DNA of 61,198 bases, taken from NCBI GenBank assembly GCA_903908495.1, contig CAIVSK010000033.1, positions 1-61,198 on the forward strand. The letters are read 5' to 3'. This document shows positions 8,447-16,630 of this stretch, piece after piece. This stretch comes from Akkermansiaceae bacterium. GTDB taxonomy: Bacteria; Verrucomicrobiota; Verrucomicrobiia; Verrucomicrobiales; Akkermansiaceae. Both the position numbers and the translations under genes were made by a program. The stretch's first letter is position 1. The number at the start of each line of letters is the position of its first letter. Under the pieces are notes generated by a model. That model did no database searches, was not told the origin of the DNA, and worked only from the letters and a program-made list of their open reading frames with translations.

Positions 8447-10723
8447 TCACTGCGGCGCAGGGCCCCACGCCGAGTCCACCACGATATCCTCGACCAGCAG
8501 TTGCCGACCGGCGCTGCGCACGGCGCCGATGGCAGGTGCCAGCACCGCGATGACGGCCCCATCGGCGGGTACAGTGAGCTCCATCTCGCCGCTGACATTG
8601 CGGGCGAGGATTTGTTTGGCGGCGATATCGTACACGGTGACGGGTTTTTCTCCGAGCGGCAGGGTGATCTTGCGCGATTCGGGGTGCGGATTGTAATACA
8701 AAAACGTCGGATAGGCCGGGGCCCGGAAAAAATCCGTGGCAAGGCAATCGAGTTGCAGAATGCGCGGGTTGGTGGTGGGCCGCACGAGAGCGCCGAGGAT
8801 GCCGGCATAACTTGAGCCATACAACCCGAGGTCGGTTGCCGGCCCCCACTTCATGGCCAGCGGATCGCCGGTGGCGCACGGGCTCATGCCGAGCCACTCA
8901 TGGCGCAAGCCCTCATAGGCAATGGAATGCTGCGGGTCGCCGCGCCAGAAGGCGCTCGTCTCGTGGCCGGCGGGCAGCGCACCTGGATAGAACAGGCGCG
9001 CCGAATTAGTTAGATTAAGCATCCACTTGCCGATGGCGCGGGCATACTGCGGCTGATAGCGGGCCAGCGGCACCAGCGCGCCGGCTTGCGCGAAGGTGTT
9101 CATGGCAATCGCGTAGCCGCCGCGATTATCGAGGCTGCCCACCAGGCCGTCGCAATCGTAGCCACCCCAGTTGCCTAGCAGCACACCCCCACCGCCGCGG
9201 CTGTCGCTGACGCCGAAGCACCAATCGAGCAGGCGCGGCACGTCGTAGTGGCGGCCCAATTCCGCGTTGAGACGGGCGGCGGTGAGTGTGCCGTATGGCA
9301 GCAGCACCTCGTAGAACGGATTGCTTGATAGATCCTGCAATGCTTGCACGCTGGATTCGGCGGCGGCGAGAAATCCCGGATCGTGAAACTTCGTCCACGC
9401 GGCATATTGCAGCCAAGCCATGCCCGCCGCGGCGTCCGGCTCCCGCCAACGGCCGTTGTCCACCGGCTTGCGGGTGGCGAAATCATATGAGGTATGATTG
9501 AAGTCGGGCCGGCCCTTGGCATCTGCCAGCCCGAGGCTGGCCTGGCGCCAGCGCTCCGCTGTCAGGCGCATGATTTCAGTGAGGCGGGATTTATCCGGAT
9601 AGCGGTCGGCGAGCGCATAAAACACGATGTGGGTGAACATTTCATACCAAAACGAGCCGCCGGTGCCGCCTCGCTGGTTGTTGAGCACGAGGTTGAGGCC
9701 GTTGCCGGTGTTGTACCAGGCCTCGCACATGTCGACGTAGTCGTATTGCTGGCGGCTCATGTCCACGCCCACCAAGGTCGCGCCGAGCACCGCGCCCATG
9801 CAGGTAACCCCCTCCTGCGAGTCGGGCTTGGCCGGCCCCTGGTTCGGATCGCCGACGTAGCTGGGCAGCCCGAACGTCGGGCGCTGCAGGTTGATATGCG
9901 ATTCATCCAGCCACACCAGCGGCAGGAATTCGCCCCGGGCCTTGGCGTCGAAAACCAAGCGCTCGTATGCCCGTGCCTTGTCGCGCCAATCGATCAACTC
10001 GAAGGGTTGCGGCAAGTTGGGCATGAGTTCGACCGCCGCGATATCCAATTGTCCCGGCTGCCACGCGGCGCGCGGCTGGCAGTTCGGCCGGATGCCCGCC
10101 GGCCCGAACGCCACCCCGCCGAACACCGCAAAGGCCCCGGGTGCACCTTCCACCCCCAGTTGCAATTGCAACTGCCGCCCCCGCGCCTGACACAGCCGCG
10201 GGTCGATGTCGACCTCCCGCTCGCCCGCCACCGCCTCGTCCCCCAGCAATTCCAGCGTTTGTTTTTCACCGGGGCGGCGCAACTCGCCGTATAGCCGGAC
10301 GAACCACCGCGCGCCGCCGCCGACTTGCGCCACCCGCACGTGAATCCGGCCCGGGTCCGCCGCCAGCAACAACCCCGAGGCCTCGGCCCGTGCGTCGCGG
10401 TGGCCCGCGGCCACCTCCACCCGCAGCCCTTGCGGCGTCGCGGCGACGAGTGAATCGCGCTCGGCGTGCGGCCACGCGGTGACGTCACCCAGCAGCGCGT
10501 CGGACCACGGCCGCCCCGGCGGGTCGGCGGCGGCAGCGACCAGCGCCGACGCCAGCACAGACAACAGGCACAGGCAGCCAGCCCCATGCCAGGAATGGCC
10601 CGCATTCGGGAAAATCGAATGAATCGGTTTGAATCCGGGCAGGATGCCCGGACCACGGTGGCGCGGGCAGCCTGCCCGCCGTCTGATTATTAGACACGCA
10701 TCTGCCATATACCTAACCGGCAT
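8447..10723 (-). CDS. Large secreted protein of unknown function, start uncertain
   Basis: A frame of up to 758 aa. A signal-peptide core (GCLCLLSVLASALVAAAAD) lies at about residues 49-67, so export is likely. The middle and C-terminal regions are rich in aromatic residues, Gly and His (GGTGGSFWYEMFTHIVFYAL, NWGGYDCDGLVGSL, FLYYNPHPESRKI) and resemble the (alpha/alpha) barrel plus beta-sandwich layout of polysaccharide-active enzymes. I cannot name a family. The first 45 residues read through an inverted repeat (10637-10677) and are Arg/Gly/Pro-rich, so they are probably not translated, but no ATG lies closer to the signal peptide. A non-ATG start or a small frameshift near 10560-10620 is possible. 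Confidence 0.7.
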   Translation of the reverse strand: MPVRYMADACLIIRRRAGCPRHRGPGILPGFKPIHSIFPNAGHSWHGAGCLCLLSVLASALVAAAADPPGRPWSDALLGDVTAWPHAERDSLVAATPQGLRVEVAAGHRDARAEASGLLLAADPGRIHVRVAQVGGGARWFVRLYGELRRPGEKQTLELLGDEAVAGEREVDIDPRLCQARGRQLQLQLGVEGAPGAFAVFGGVAFGPAGIRPNCQPRAAWQPGQLDIAAVELMPNLPQPFELIDWRDKARAYERLVFDAKARGEFLPLVWLDESHINLQRPTFGLPSYVGDPNQGPAKPDSQEGVTCMGAVLGATLVGVDMSRQQYDYVDMCEAWYNTGNGLNLVLNNQRGGTGGSFWYEMFTHIVFYALADRYPDKSRLTEIMRLTAERWRQASLGLADAKGRPDFNHTSYDFATRKPVDNGRWREPDAAAGMAWLQYAAWTKFHDPGFLAAAESSVQALQDLSSNPFYEVLLPYGTLTAARLNAELGRHYDVPRLLDWCFGVSDSRGGGGVLLGNWGGYDCDGLVGSLDNRGGYAIAMNTFAQAGALVPLARYQPQYARAIGKWMLNLTNSARLFYPGALPAGHETSAFWRGDPQHSIAYEGLRHEWLGMSPCATGDPLAMKWGPATDLGLYGSSYAGILGALVRPTTNPRILQLDCLATDFFRAPAYPTFLYYNPHPESRKITLPLGEKPVTVYDIAAKQILARNVSGEMELTVPADGAVIAVLAPAIGAVRSAGRQLLVEDIVVDSAWGPAPQ
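10637..10677. repeat. Imperfect inverted repeat (REP-like) overlapping an ORF 5' end
   Basis: GGGCAGGATGCCC at 10637-10649 faces GGGCAGCCTGCCC at 10665-10677; 11 of 13 positions pair. Similar words recur in other intergenic regions (near 23773 and 30150). It lies within the nominal N-terminal extension of the secreted protein at 8447-10723, which argues that this extension is not real coding sequence. Confidence 0.5.
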
Positions 10724-10801
10724 ATCCGCCGTCCGGAATTCCTAGCCGCACCCCGAGTCAAACCACCCGGTTTGAAACTACTTCGTGGCAACAAACCCAA
10801 C

Positions 10802-10832
10802 AAGCCCGCAGGAAACGGATTCCCGCGGGCTT
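10802..10832 (-). terminator. Probable rho-independent terminator of the oxidoreductase gene
   Basis: AAGCCCGC (10802-10809) pairs with GCGGGCTT (10825-10832), with an extra GGAA/TTCC pairing inside the loop. Read on the minus strand it lies about 70 nt past the stop of the Gfo/Idh/MocA gene and is followed by the T-rich TTGTTGGGTTTGTTG. The tract is interrupted, so termination strength is uncertain. Confidence 0.6.
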
Positions 10833-10904
10833 GCCCGTAGATATTTCACATCCACCCCTCACCCGTGCGCGACGAGGGCCGCGCACGGGGCCGGGGCATG
10901 ATTG

Positions 10905-12323
10905 TTAGCCCAACTTGAGAGGTGACCAGCCTTGGCGGTAGGTCTTGTTGAGGTAGCGGTTGGCCTCGTCGTTGTTGGTGAATTTCATCTGGGCCGCATC
11001 GTATTCGAGCTTTTCGCCGAGTTTGCCGACGCGCAGGGCGATATTGCCCAACAGGATGGCCTCGGTGAACGGGGCGGCATAGGTGAAGTTCGAACCCGGA
11101 TGTTTCCAATCCTTGTCACCCACGCAGGAGTGGCGCCAATCAGAATACTGGCCATAGTCGCCGGTGCCATCGGGATTGCGCTCGAGGAGCTGCGGCGGCT
11201 TGCCCACCGGAGCTTCACCCGCTGCGGTCACAACCCGCGGGCTGTCGCCGTAGTCGCCCTGAATGAGGAGGTCCGCCTTGCTGCCGAAATAGACGTTGCC
11301 GCTTTCCGGCATTCTCTTGTTGGCCTCGAGTTTTTCCGGGCGGCGCACGCGTTCCAGTGCGGGCACTTCCTTGCCGTCCTTGAGCAATTTACCCTCATAC
11401 CAATAGATGGTGAGTTCGGGGCGGGGCTTGCCGTTAGGCAGCTTGCCGGCCGGGAACACCCAGCGGAAAATCGCGCCGGAAGGGAACATGTCTGCGCTGT
11501 GCTTGTAGATTTCGAGCACCTCGACGCTCTTGGGAGTGCCGGGGTTCATCGACCAGAAAATGCTGTCCATGGTGTGGCAGGCCATGTCGGCCAGAGCGCC
11601 ACCGCCGAAGTCATAGAAACCGCGCCATTTGAAGTCATGGTACGTGTCTTTCTTGTAGGGACGCAGCGGGGCCGGCCCCAGCCACAAATCCCAATTGACG
11701 TTGGCAGGCACCGGATCTTCACCTTCCGGACGCGGGCCGCCTTGGGGCCAGATCGGGCGGTTGGTGACGCAATGGATTTCGGCCACATCACCGAGGTAGC
11801 CGCCGTTGACATATTCATAGATGAGGCGGTTGCCCTCACCCGAGTGACCCTGGTTGCCCATCTGGGTGGCCACCTTGAATTTTTCGACGCCCAGCTTGAG
11901 TTGGCGGGCTTCCCAGACCGTGTGAACCAGCGGCTTCTGGGTGTAGCAATGCTTGCCTGCCGACATCGCCAAGGCGGTCGGCTGATAGTGGCTGTGGTCC
12001 GGAGTGGCCACCATGATCGCATCGAAGTTCTTCATTTCCTTGTCCAACAGCACCCGGTAGTCCTGATAAAACTTGGAGCCCGGCCAGGTCGCCGGAGCGA
12101 TGCCCTGGCGGGTGCTGTCAATGTCGCAATGGGCCACGACGAGGTCGCCGGCTTTCTTGACGCAATTGAGGTGCTCACCGCCCTTGCCGCCAGTACCGAT
12201 GATGGCCAGGCGCAGCTTGTCGCCCTTGTTGCGGGCATGCAGGATATTGAAGCCAAACTGGCTGGCCAGGACGGCGCCAGTAGTGGTGCTAAGGAATGAC
12301 CTTCGACTAAATTGGGGATTCAT
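10905..12323 (-). CDS. Tat-exported Gfo/Idh/MocA family oxidoreductase
   Basis: A 472-aa NAD(P)-binding oxidoreductase. The N-terminus has a twin-arginine signal (RRSFLS at 7-12, then a hydrophobic stretch), so it is exported folded with its cofactor. The Rossmann motif GTGGKGG is at 43-49 and the dinucleotide-site lysine is Lys130 in TQKPLV (the family's usual EKP is QKP here). The C-terminal alpha/beta domain contains FDHWRG-type aromatic segments typical of the verrucomicrobial/planctomycete secreted subfamily that handles sugars or inositols. The leader TTAATCATAACCCCTCCCCA is pyrimidine-rich and has no Shine-Dalgarno sequence. A probable terminator lies at 10802-10832. It is monocistronic. 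Confidence 0.9.
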   Translation of the reverse strand: MNPQFSRRSFLSTTTGAVLASQFGFNILHARNKGDKLRLAIIGTGGKGGEHLNCVKKAGDLVVAHCDIDSTRQGIAPATWPGSKFYQDYRVLLDKEMKNFDAIMVATPDHSHYQPTALAMSAGKHCYTQKPLVHTVWEARQLKLGVEKFKVATQMGNQGHSGEGNRLIYEYVNGGYLGDVAEIHCVTNRPIWPQGGPRPEGEDPVPANVNWDLWLGPAPLRPYKKDTYHDFKWRGFYDFGGGALADMACHTMDSIFWSMNPGTPKSVEVLEIYKHSADMFPSGAIFRWVFPAGKLPNGKPRPELTIYWYEGKLLKDGKEVPALERVRRPEKLEANKRMPESGNVYFGSKADLLIQGDYGDSPRVVTAAGEAPVGKPPQLLERNPDGTGDYGQYSDWRHSCVGDKDWKHPGSNFTYAAPFTEAILLGNIALRVGKLGEKLEYDAAQMKFTNNDEANRYLNKTYRQGWSPLKLG

Positions 12324-12810
12324 TGGGGAGGGGTTATGATTAATTTGTACAATGTGTACTCGGAACCACGCGAATTAGCCATCTAGCAGCGAATCTGACA
12401 ACACAATTCGTCAGCAGCGACCCTCCATAAATAGGGAGGACGGATGAAGCCAGCGCGGCGGCCGACAGGAGCCATCCCCCAAGTCCCGAGGGAAAATTGT
12501 CCCTGCATGAAAATTCGAGCTTGCCCTGACCCGCAATTCCGCCTATTCATCGGTTTCAGGCGCACGGGGCGGGCGGGACGAAATTGCTTCGTCGGTCACC
12601 CTTCCCGCGAGCCCCGGCATCCAGCCAGCCCATGATTTTCCAGGAACGATCCATTTCAAGAACACCCGCCACCGGCCATAGCGACCGGTCAGGGCTCGCC
12701 GTCAACCATCCATGACCCGGCGTTTGGTTCATCGTTCCGCATCCCTCTTCGCACTGGTATCGTGTGGCGGCTTTGTCCGCTTGCACCCCGGTGTGTCGCA
12801 TCCACCCACC
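12324..12810. other. Long intergenic region upstream of infC, no gene seen
   Basis: About 490 bp between divergent genes. The AT-rich stretch 12336-12360 (taatttgtacaatgtgtact) upstream of the oxidoreductase could hold its promoter. The rest is GC-rich with no protein-like frame on either strand. The long distance to infC leaves room for a structured leader, but I see no recognisable ribosomal-protein-binding motif. Confidence 0.45.
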
Positions 12811-12815
12811 GGAGG
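12811..12815 (+). promoter_or_regulatory. Shine-Dalgarno sequence fixing the infC start
   Basis: GGAGG at 12811-12815 is followed, after an 8-nt spacer, by ATA at 12824. This is the clearest Shine-Dalgarno sequence in the window and its spacing fits initiation at that AUA. The alternatives, GTG at 12764 and ATG at 12869, have no comparable sequence. Confidence 0.7.
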
Positions 12816-12823
12816 ACAACCCC

Positions 12824-13546
12824 ATAGCTAAGCCACAAAGAGACCAAAACAGGGGTCGTTTCCGCGACATGACGCGGATCAACGACCGAATCCGCGCTCC
12901 CAAAGTCCGCGTCGTCCTCGCCACCGGCGAGCAACTCGGCGTGATGAGTTCCCGCGAGGCGCTGGCCAAGGCGATCGCCTTGGGCCTCGACCTCGTCGAA
13001 ATCGCCGGCCAGGTCGACCCGCCTGTCTGCAAGATCATCGACTACGGGAAGTACAAGTACGAGCAAGCGAAGCTCAAGAAACAGAAGAGCAAGAGCGCGA
13101 CCCGGATGAAGGAAGTCAAATTCCGCGTGGTCACCGGCCAGCATGACTACAACATCAAGCTCGGGCGGGCAGAAGGCTTTCTGGATGCCAACCACAAGGT
13201 GCGCTTCGTGCTGCAATTCAAGGGTCGTGAAAACGCCCACAAGGATTTGGGCTTTGTCGCCCTCAATCGCATCATTGAGGACCTCAAGACGATGGCACAG
13301 GTTGATCAACCGCCGCGCCTCAACGGGCGTGCGGTGGCCATGATCCTCTCACCGCTGCCCCAACACCAGCGCAAGCGCAAATTCCACCTGTTCCACGGCG
13401 AACTCATGGAGGAAGACGACTTCGAGGAAGATGAGGCCCCGCAGGATGATGAGGTCCCGGATGAGGTCCCGGATGAAGTCACCGATAACGACAGCGAGGA
13501 AGCCGCGCCGGAAGCCGCTGAAGAAGCGGAAGTCGGCGTTTCCTAG
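12824..13546 (+). CDS. infC: Translation initiation factor IF-3 with apparent AUA start
   Basis: A 240-aa IF-3, which binds the 30S subunit and enforces start-codon selection. Hallmarks are INDRIRAPKVRVV, the inter-domain PPVCKIIDYGKYKYEQAKLK, the C-domain KEVKFRVVTGQHDYNIKLGR, RFVLQFKGRE and the closing MILSPLP. The chosen start is ATA at 12824: it has a GGAGG at ideal spacing and gives the N-terminus (M)AKPQRDQNRGR, which resembles other IF-3 proteins of this phylum. Rare start codons on infC are known elsewhere (AUU in E. coli) and allow IF-3 to repress itself. An acidic tail of ~45 residues (EEDDFEEDEAPQDDEV onward) exceeds the usual ~180 aa. rpmI and rplT do not follow. Confidence 0.92.
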   Translation: MAKPQRDQNRGRFRDMTRINDRIRAPKVRVVLATGEQLGVMSSREALAKAIALGLDLVEIAGQVDPPVCKIIDYGKYKYEQAKLKKQKSKSATRMKEVKFRVVTGQHDYNIKLGRAEGFLDANHKVRFVLQFKGRENAHKDLGFVALNRIIEDLKTMAQVDQPPRLNGRAVAMILSPLPQHQRKRKFHLFHGELMEEDDFEEDEAPQDDEVPDEVPDEVTDNDSEEAAPEAAEEAEVGVS

Positions 13547-13597
13547 CAAATCAACCACGCTGGTGGCGACAAGCTCCCGGCGTGGGTCCAAGCCGCT

Positions 13598-13621
13598 GGG
13601 CGTGACGGGTCCGTCACGCCC
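13598..13621. terminator. Perfect 10-bp stem-loop between convergent infC and nadB
   Basis: GGGCGTGACG (13598-13607) pairs exactly with CGTCACGCCC (13612-13621) across a 4-nt loop. It lies 50-75 bp after the infC stop and about 60 bp beyond the nadB stop on the other strand, where it could end transcription both ways. No U-tract follows on either side. Confidence 0.5.
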
Positions 13622-13681
13622 CGCTGCGGGTCGGCCGCCTGGCAGCGATGGCCTGGGGCCCGGAAGATCTTTGGAACTCAT

Positions 13682-15295
13682 TCAGAACTTGCGCAACACC
13701 GTGTCGTGGCAGTGGTGATCGGCGGTGGCGGGGTGGTCGAGGGTGAAGTGGAGACCGCGCGATTCCTTGCGGCGCAGCGCACAATCGACGATGAGGCTGG
13801 CGGTGGTGACCAGGTTGCGCAGCTCGAGAATATCGGCATTGACGCGGTGGCCCCAGTAAAACTCGCGGACTTCCTTGCCCAAGTTGCGCAGGCGCGCGGC
13901 GGCGCGGCGCAGGCGGTTGTCGGTGCGCACAATCGAAACGTAGTCCCACATCAGGCGGCGGATCTCGTCCCAATTGTGATAGATCACCACCAATTCATCG
14001 GCTTCGGCGGTGTTGCCCGGCTCCCAATCGGGGATGGCGGGCGCGGCGGGGGCGGGTTTACCGGGTGCGAAGCGGCGCAGCATGTGAGCCATCGCCAGGC
14101 GCGCCATGACGTTGCCCTCCAACAGTGAATTGGAAGCGAGGCGGTTGGCACCGTGGAGACCGGTGCAGGCGACCTCGCCGATAGCATACAAGCCGGCGAT
14201 GCCGGTGCGACCGGCCACATCGGTGACCAACCCGCCGCATTGATAGTGAGCGGCGGGCACCACGGGAATCGGCTGGGTTTCGCAATCCAGGCCATATTTG
14301 AGCAGGTTCTCGTAGATATAGGGGAAACGCTCGGGCATGAACCCCTTCGGCTTGCCGGTGATATCCAGGTAGACACAGTCGGCACCCGTGCGTTTGAGCT
14401 CGCCGTCGATGGCACGGGCCACGATGTCGCGGGGGGCCAGCGAGCCGCGCGGGTCGCTGAGCAAGGTGAAATCCTCCCCCTTGGCATTGATCAGGATGCC
14501 GCCCTCGCCACGCACCGCCTCGCTGACCAGAAACGAGCGCGCCTCCGGCCCGGTCGCGCCCGGATTGTAGAAACAGGTCGGATGAAACTGGATGAATTCC
14601 ATGTTGGCGATGGAAGCCCCGGCGCGCCAGCCCAGCGCCACGCCGTCGCCGGTGGCCGAATCCGGGTTGGTGGTGTAGAGATAGACCTTGCCGCAACCGC
14701 CGGTGGCGAGCACCACCCGGTCCGCGCGGAAGACGCTCACTTCATTGGTCCGCGCGTCCAACACGTAGGCACCCAGCACCCGGTCATCGGCCACCGCGCC
14801 GAGTTTGGCGGTGGTGATCAGGTCGATGGCCACATGGTGCTCCAGCAGCGTGATGTTAGGTGTGTTGCGCGCCGATTCTATCAGCGCCCGCGCAATCTCG
14901 AGGCCGGTGGTATCGTGGGCATGCAACACCCGCCGGTACGTGTGACCGCCCTCCTTGCCGAGCTGAAACCGCTCGCCCTGCTTGTCAAACACCATGCCAT
15001 AGCCGATCAAATCCTCGATGGTGGCAGCCCCCTCGCCGATGATCGTGCGCACTGCCGCCTCGTTGCACAGGCCGGCCCCCGCGTCGAGCGTGTCGGCCAC
15101 ATGGCACGCGAGGGAATCCCCGCTGGAGCACTGGCTATCCGGCAGCACCGTGGCGATGCCACCTTGTGCCCACGCGGTGTTGGACTCGTAGGCACCGGCT
15201 TTCATCAACACGACCACCGAGCCATGACGCGCAGCGCGCAAGGCAAACGACAACCCGGCCACACCGGCACCGACGACAAGAAAATCTGCGGTCAC
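13682..15295 (-). CDS. nadB: L-aspartate oxidase
   Basis: A 537-aa flavoenzyme that oxidises L-aspartate to iminoaspartate, the first step of de novo NAD synthesis with NadA. The FAD dinucleotide motif GAGVAG is at 9-14, and SNTAWAQGGIA follows at about 45-55. The succinate dehydrogenase/fumarate reductase-like active site shows in HYQCGGLVTD and GLHGANRLASNSLLEG, and the C-terminal helical domain (WDEIRRLMWDYVSIVR) is complete. I start at GTG 15295, which places the flavin motif as in other NadB proteins; a GTG 16 codons upstream is an alternative. There is no clear Shine-Dalgarno sequence. nadA and nadC are not in the window. Confidence 0.92.
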   Translation of the reverse strand: MTADFLVVGAGVAGLSFALRAARHGSVVVLMKAGAYESNTAWAQGGIATVLPDSQCSSGDSLACHVADTLDAGAGLCNEAAVRTIIGEGAATIEDLIGYGMVFDKQGERFQLGKEGGHTYRRVLHAHDTTGLEIARALIESARNTPNITLLEHHVAIDLITTAKLGAVADDRVLGAYVLDARTNEVSVFRADRVVLATGGCGKVYLYTTNPDSATGDGVALGWRAGASIANMEFIQFHPTCFYNPGATGPEARSFLVSEAVRGEGGILINAKGEDFTLLSDPRGSLAPRDIVARAIDGELKRTGADCVYLDITGKPKGFMPERFPYIYENLLKYGLDCETQPIPVVPAAHYQCGGLVTDVAGRTGIAGLYAIGEVACTGLHGANRLASNSLLEGNVMARLAMAHMLRRFAPGKPAPAAPAIPDWEPGNTAEADELVVIYHNWDEIRRLMWDYVSIVRTDNRLRRAAARLRNLGKEVREFYWGHRVNADILELRNLVTTASLIVDCALRRKESRGLHFTLDHPATADHHCHDTVLRKF

Positions 15296-15504
15296 GCACG
15301 CAGGATAGACGCCAGCCCCGCCCTGGCAAATGATATTTGTCACAAGCAGCCGTGACCACCAGGGCCCGCGGAACGACACCTGCCAAGCGTCGTGTGAAGC
15401 AGTGCGGCAGCGAGGCGCGGCCGGCCTACTGGAAGGGTTGCCCCGAGACGGAGCCGCCACGGCCTGCGGCGAGGACGCGCAGCCACCCGGCAACGCGCAG
15501 CCGC

Positions 15505-16629
15505 TCAGAAAAACCGTGCCTCACCGGTCTCCACGCAGCTGGCGGCGTAAAGGTACATCGCAGCCGACCACGACTGCCAATCCTCGCCAGCGGGGCGGCC
15601 GTCCTGGGCGCGGAACCATTCATTGAAACCAAAACCACCGGCCGGCACCGGCGGCGACCTTCGCGCAATGTGCACCAACTCGGTGAGGGCACGCAGCTTG
15701 GCTTGTGCGACGCGCTGCAAGCCGGCGGCCACCAGCGCTGCAATATAAAAGCCGCACACAAACGGCCACACCCCGCCGTTGTGATAATGGCCCGGCAGGT
15801 TATAGGTCGCGTAGCGCGGGTGCCAGTCCGCGTCGGTGGGCTGCACATAGGGAAAACAGCAGGGCGGCAAATCGAGTGCCAGCTCGCCGCTGGCGCGCAG
15901 CCCGGCGCAACGGGCCTCGATCCATTCCAGCATCTCCGTGGCGCGCGCACGGTCCGCCAGACCTGTTAGGATGGCGACCCCATGGCCGAGCACGTCGCAG
16001 CGCGGGTCGCGCAGCACCTTGTAGAACCACAGGGCATAGGTCGGTTGGCCCGCGGTGACAAAGCCCTTGCCGTCGCTGCGATTGGCGTCGCTTTGCAAGG
16101 CCAGCGCGCGTTCGTGCATGCCGAAGAGTTTGCGGTAGCCGTGGACCAGGGCGTTGACAAACAAGCCGTGACCGAGGACCCACTGCTCATCGCGCCAATC
16201 GCTGGTGGGCTGCTGGCCGACGAGCTCGCGGTCATCGATGGTTTGAAAGTCCATCCACCCGAGGGCTTTGGCGGCAGCCTCCTGCAGCAGGTCGGACTCG
16301 CCGGTGAAGCGCCGGAACATGCCTAACACCAGCAGGAACAATGGCGTGGTGTCGCTCGCCCCCCGGTCCTCCGGATCATGCACCAGCGAGGGTATCATCC
16401 CGCGCGGGCTCTGGCTGCGCGCCAACTCGGTTAGAACCCGCCGCAATGAGAGCAGCAGCACCGCGTTGCCGGAAGCGAGGATGCCGAGGGCTGAGATGAG
16501 CAGGTCTCGGGTGTAGGGCTCCGGATAGCCCCAAGCGGCGGTGCGCGGCAACCCGTGGTAGGGACCGCAGGCGTTGTGCAGCAGCACGTCCAGCGCGGCC
16601 CTCTTGGCGGCTTGAATCGAGGTGTCCAT
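15505..16629 (-). CDS. GH100-like glycosidase / glycogen-debranching-type (alpha/alpha)6 protein
   Basis: A 374-aa cytoplasmic six-hairpin glycosidase-like protein. Recognisable segments are GLPRTAAWGYPEPYTRDLL near the N-terminus, DRGASDTTPLFLLVLG, SDWRDEQWVLGHG, LPGHYHNGGVWPFVCG and FNEWFRAQDG near the C-terminus. These match neutral/alkaline-invertase (GH100) and amylo-1,6-glucosidase-type proteins. Acidic candidates for catalysis are in SDWRDE and in FNEWF, but I cannot assign them securely. It is the last gene of a tight three-gene operon: its ATG follows the glycosyltransferase stop within 1 nt. No signal peptide is seen. The substrate (sucrose, another oligosaccharide or a glycoconjugate made by the operon) is unresolved. 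Confidence 0.8.
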   Translation of the reverse strand: MDTSIQAAKRAALDVLLHNACGPYHGLPRTAAWGYPEPYTRDLLISALGILASGNAVLLLSLRRVLTELARSQSPRGMIPSLVHDPEDRGASDTTPLFLLVLGMFRRFTGESDLLQEAAAKALGWMDFQTIDDRELVGQQPTSDWRDEQWVLGHGLFVNALVHGYRKLFGMHERALALQSDANRSDGKGFVTAGQPTYALWFYKVLRDPRCDVLGHGVAILTGLADRARATEMLEWIEARCAGLRASGELALDLPPCCFPYVQPTDADWHPRYATYNLPGHYHNGGVWPFVCGFYIAALVAAGLQRVAQAKLRALTELVHIARRSPPVPAGGFGFNEWFRAQDGRPAGEDWQSWSAAMYLYAASCVETGEARFF

Positions 16630-16630
16630 T

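Noticed and set aside
10485-10697. Alternative short minus-strand frame with an ATG near the signal peptide of the large secreted protein
   Set aside because: It is out of frame with the long protein and yields Arg/Cys/Trp-rich sequence; kept only as a hint of a possible frameshift.
10932-12299. A 455-codon open frame on the plus strand, opposite the Tat-exported oxidoreductase
   Set aside because: The minus strand has a clear Tat signal, Rossmann motif and family pattern; the plus-strand frame shows none.
12764-12823. GTG-initiated N-terminal extension of IF-3
   Set aside because: No Shine-Dalgarno sequence precedes the GTG, the extension is Cys/Pro-rich and not family-like, and GGAGG lies inside it at ideal distance to the ATA.
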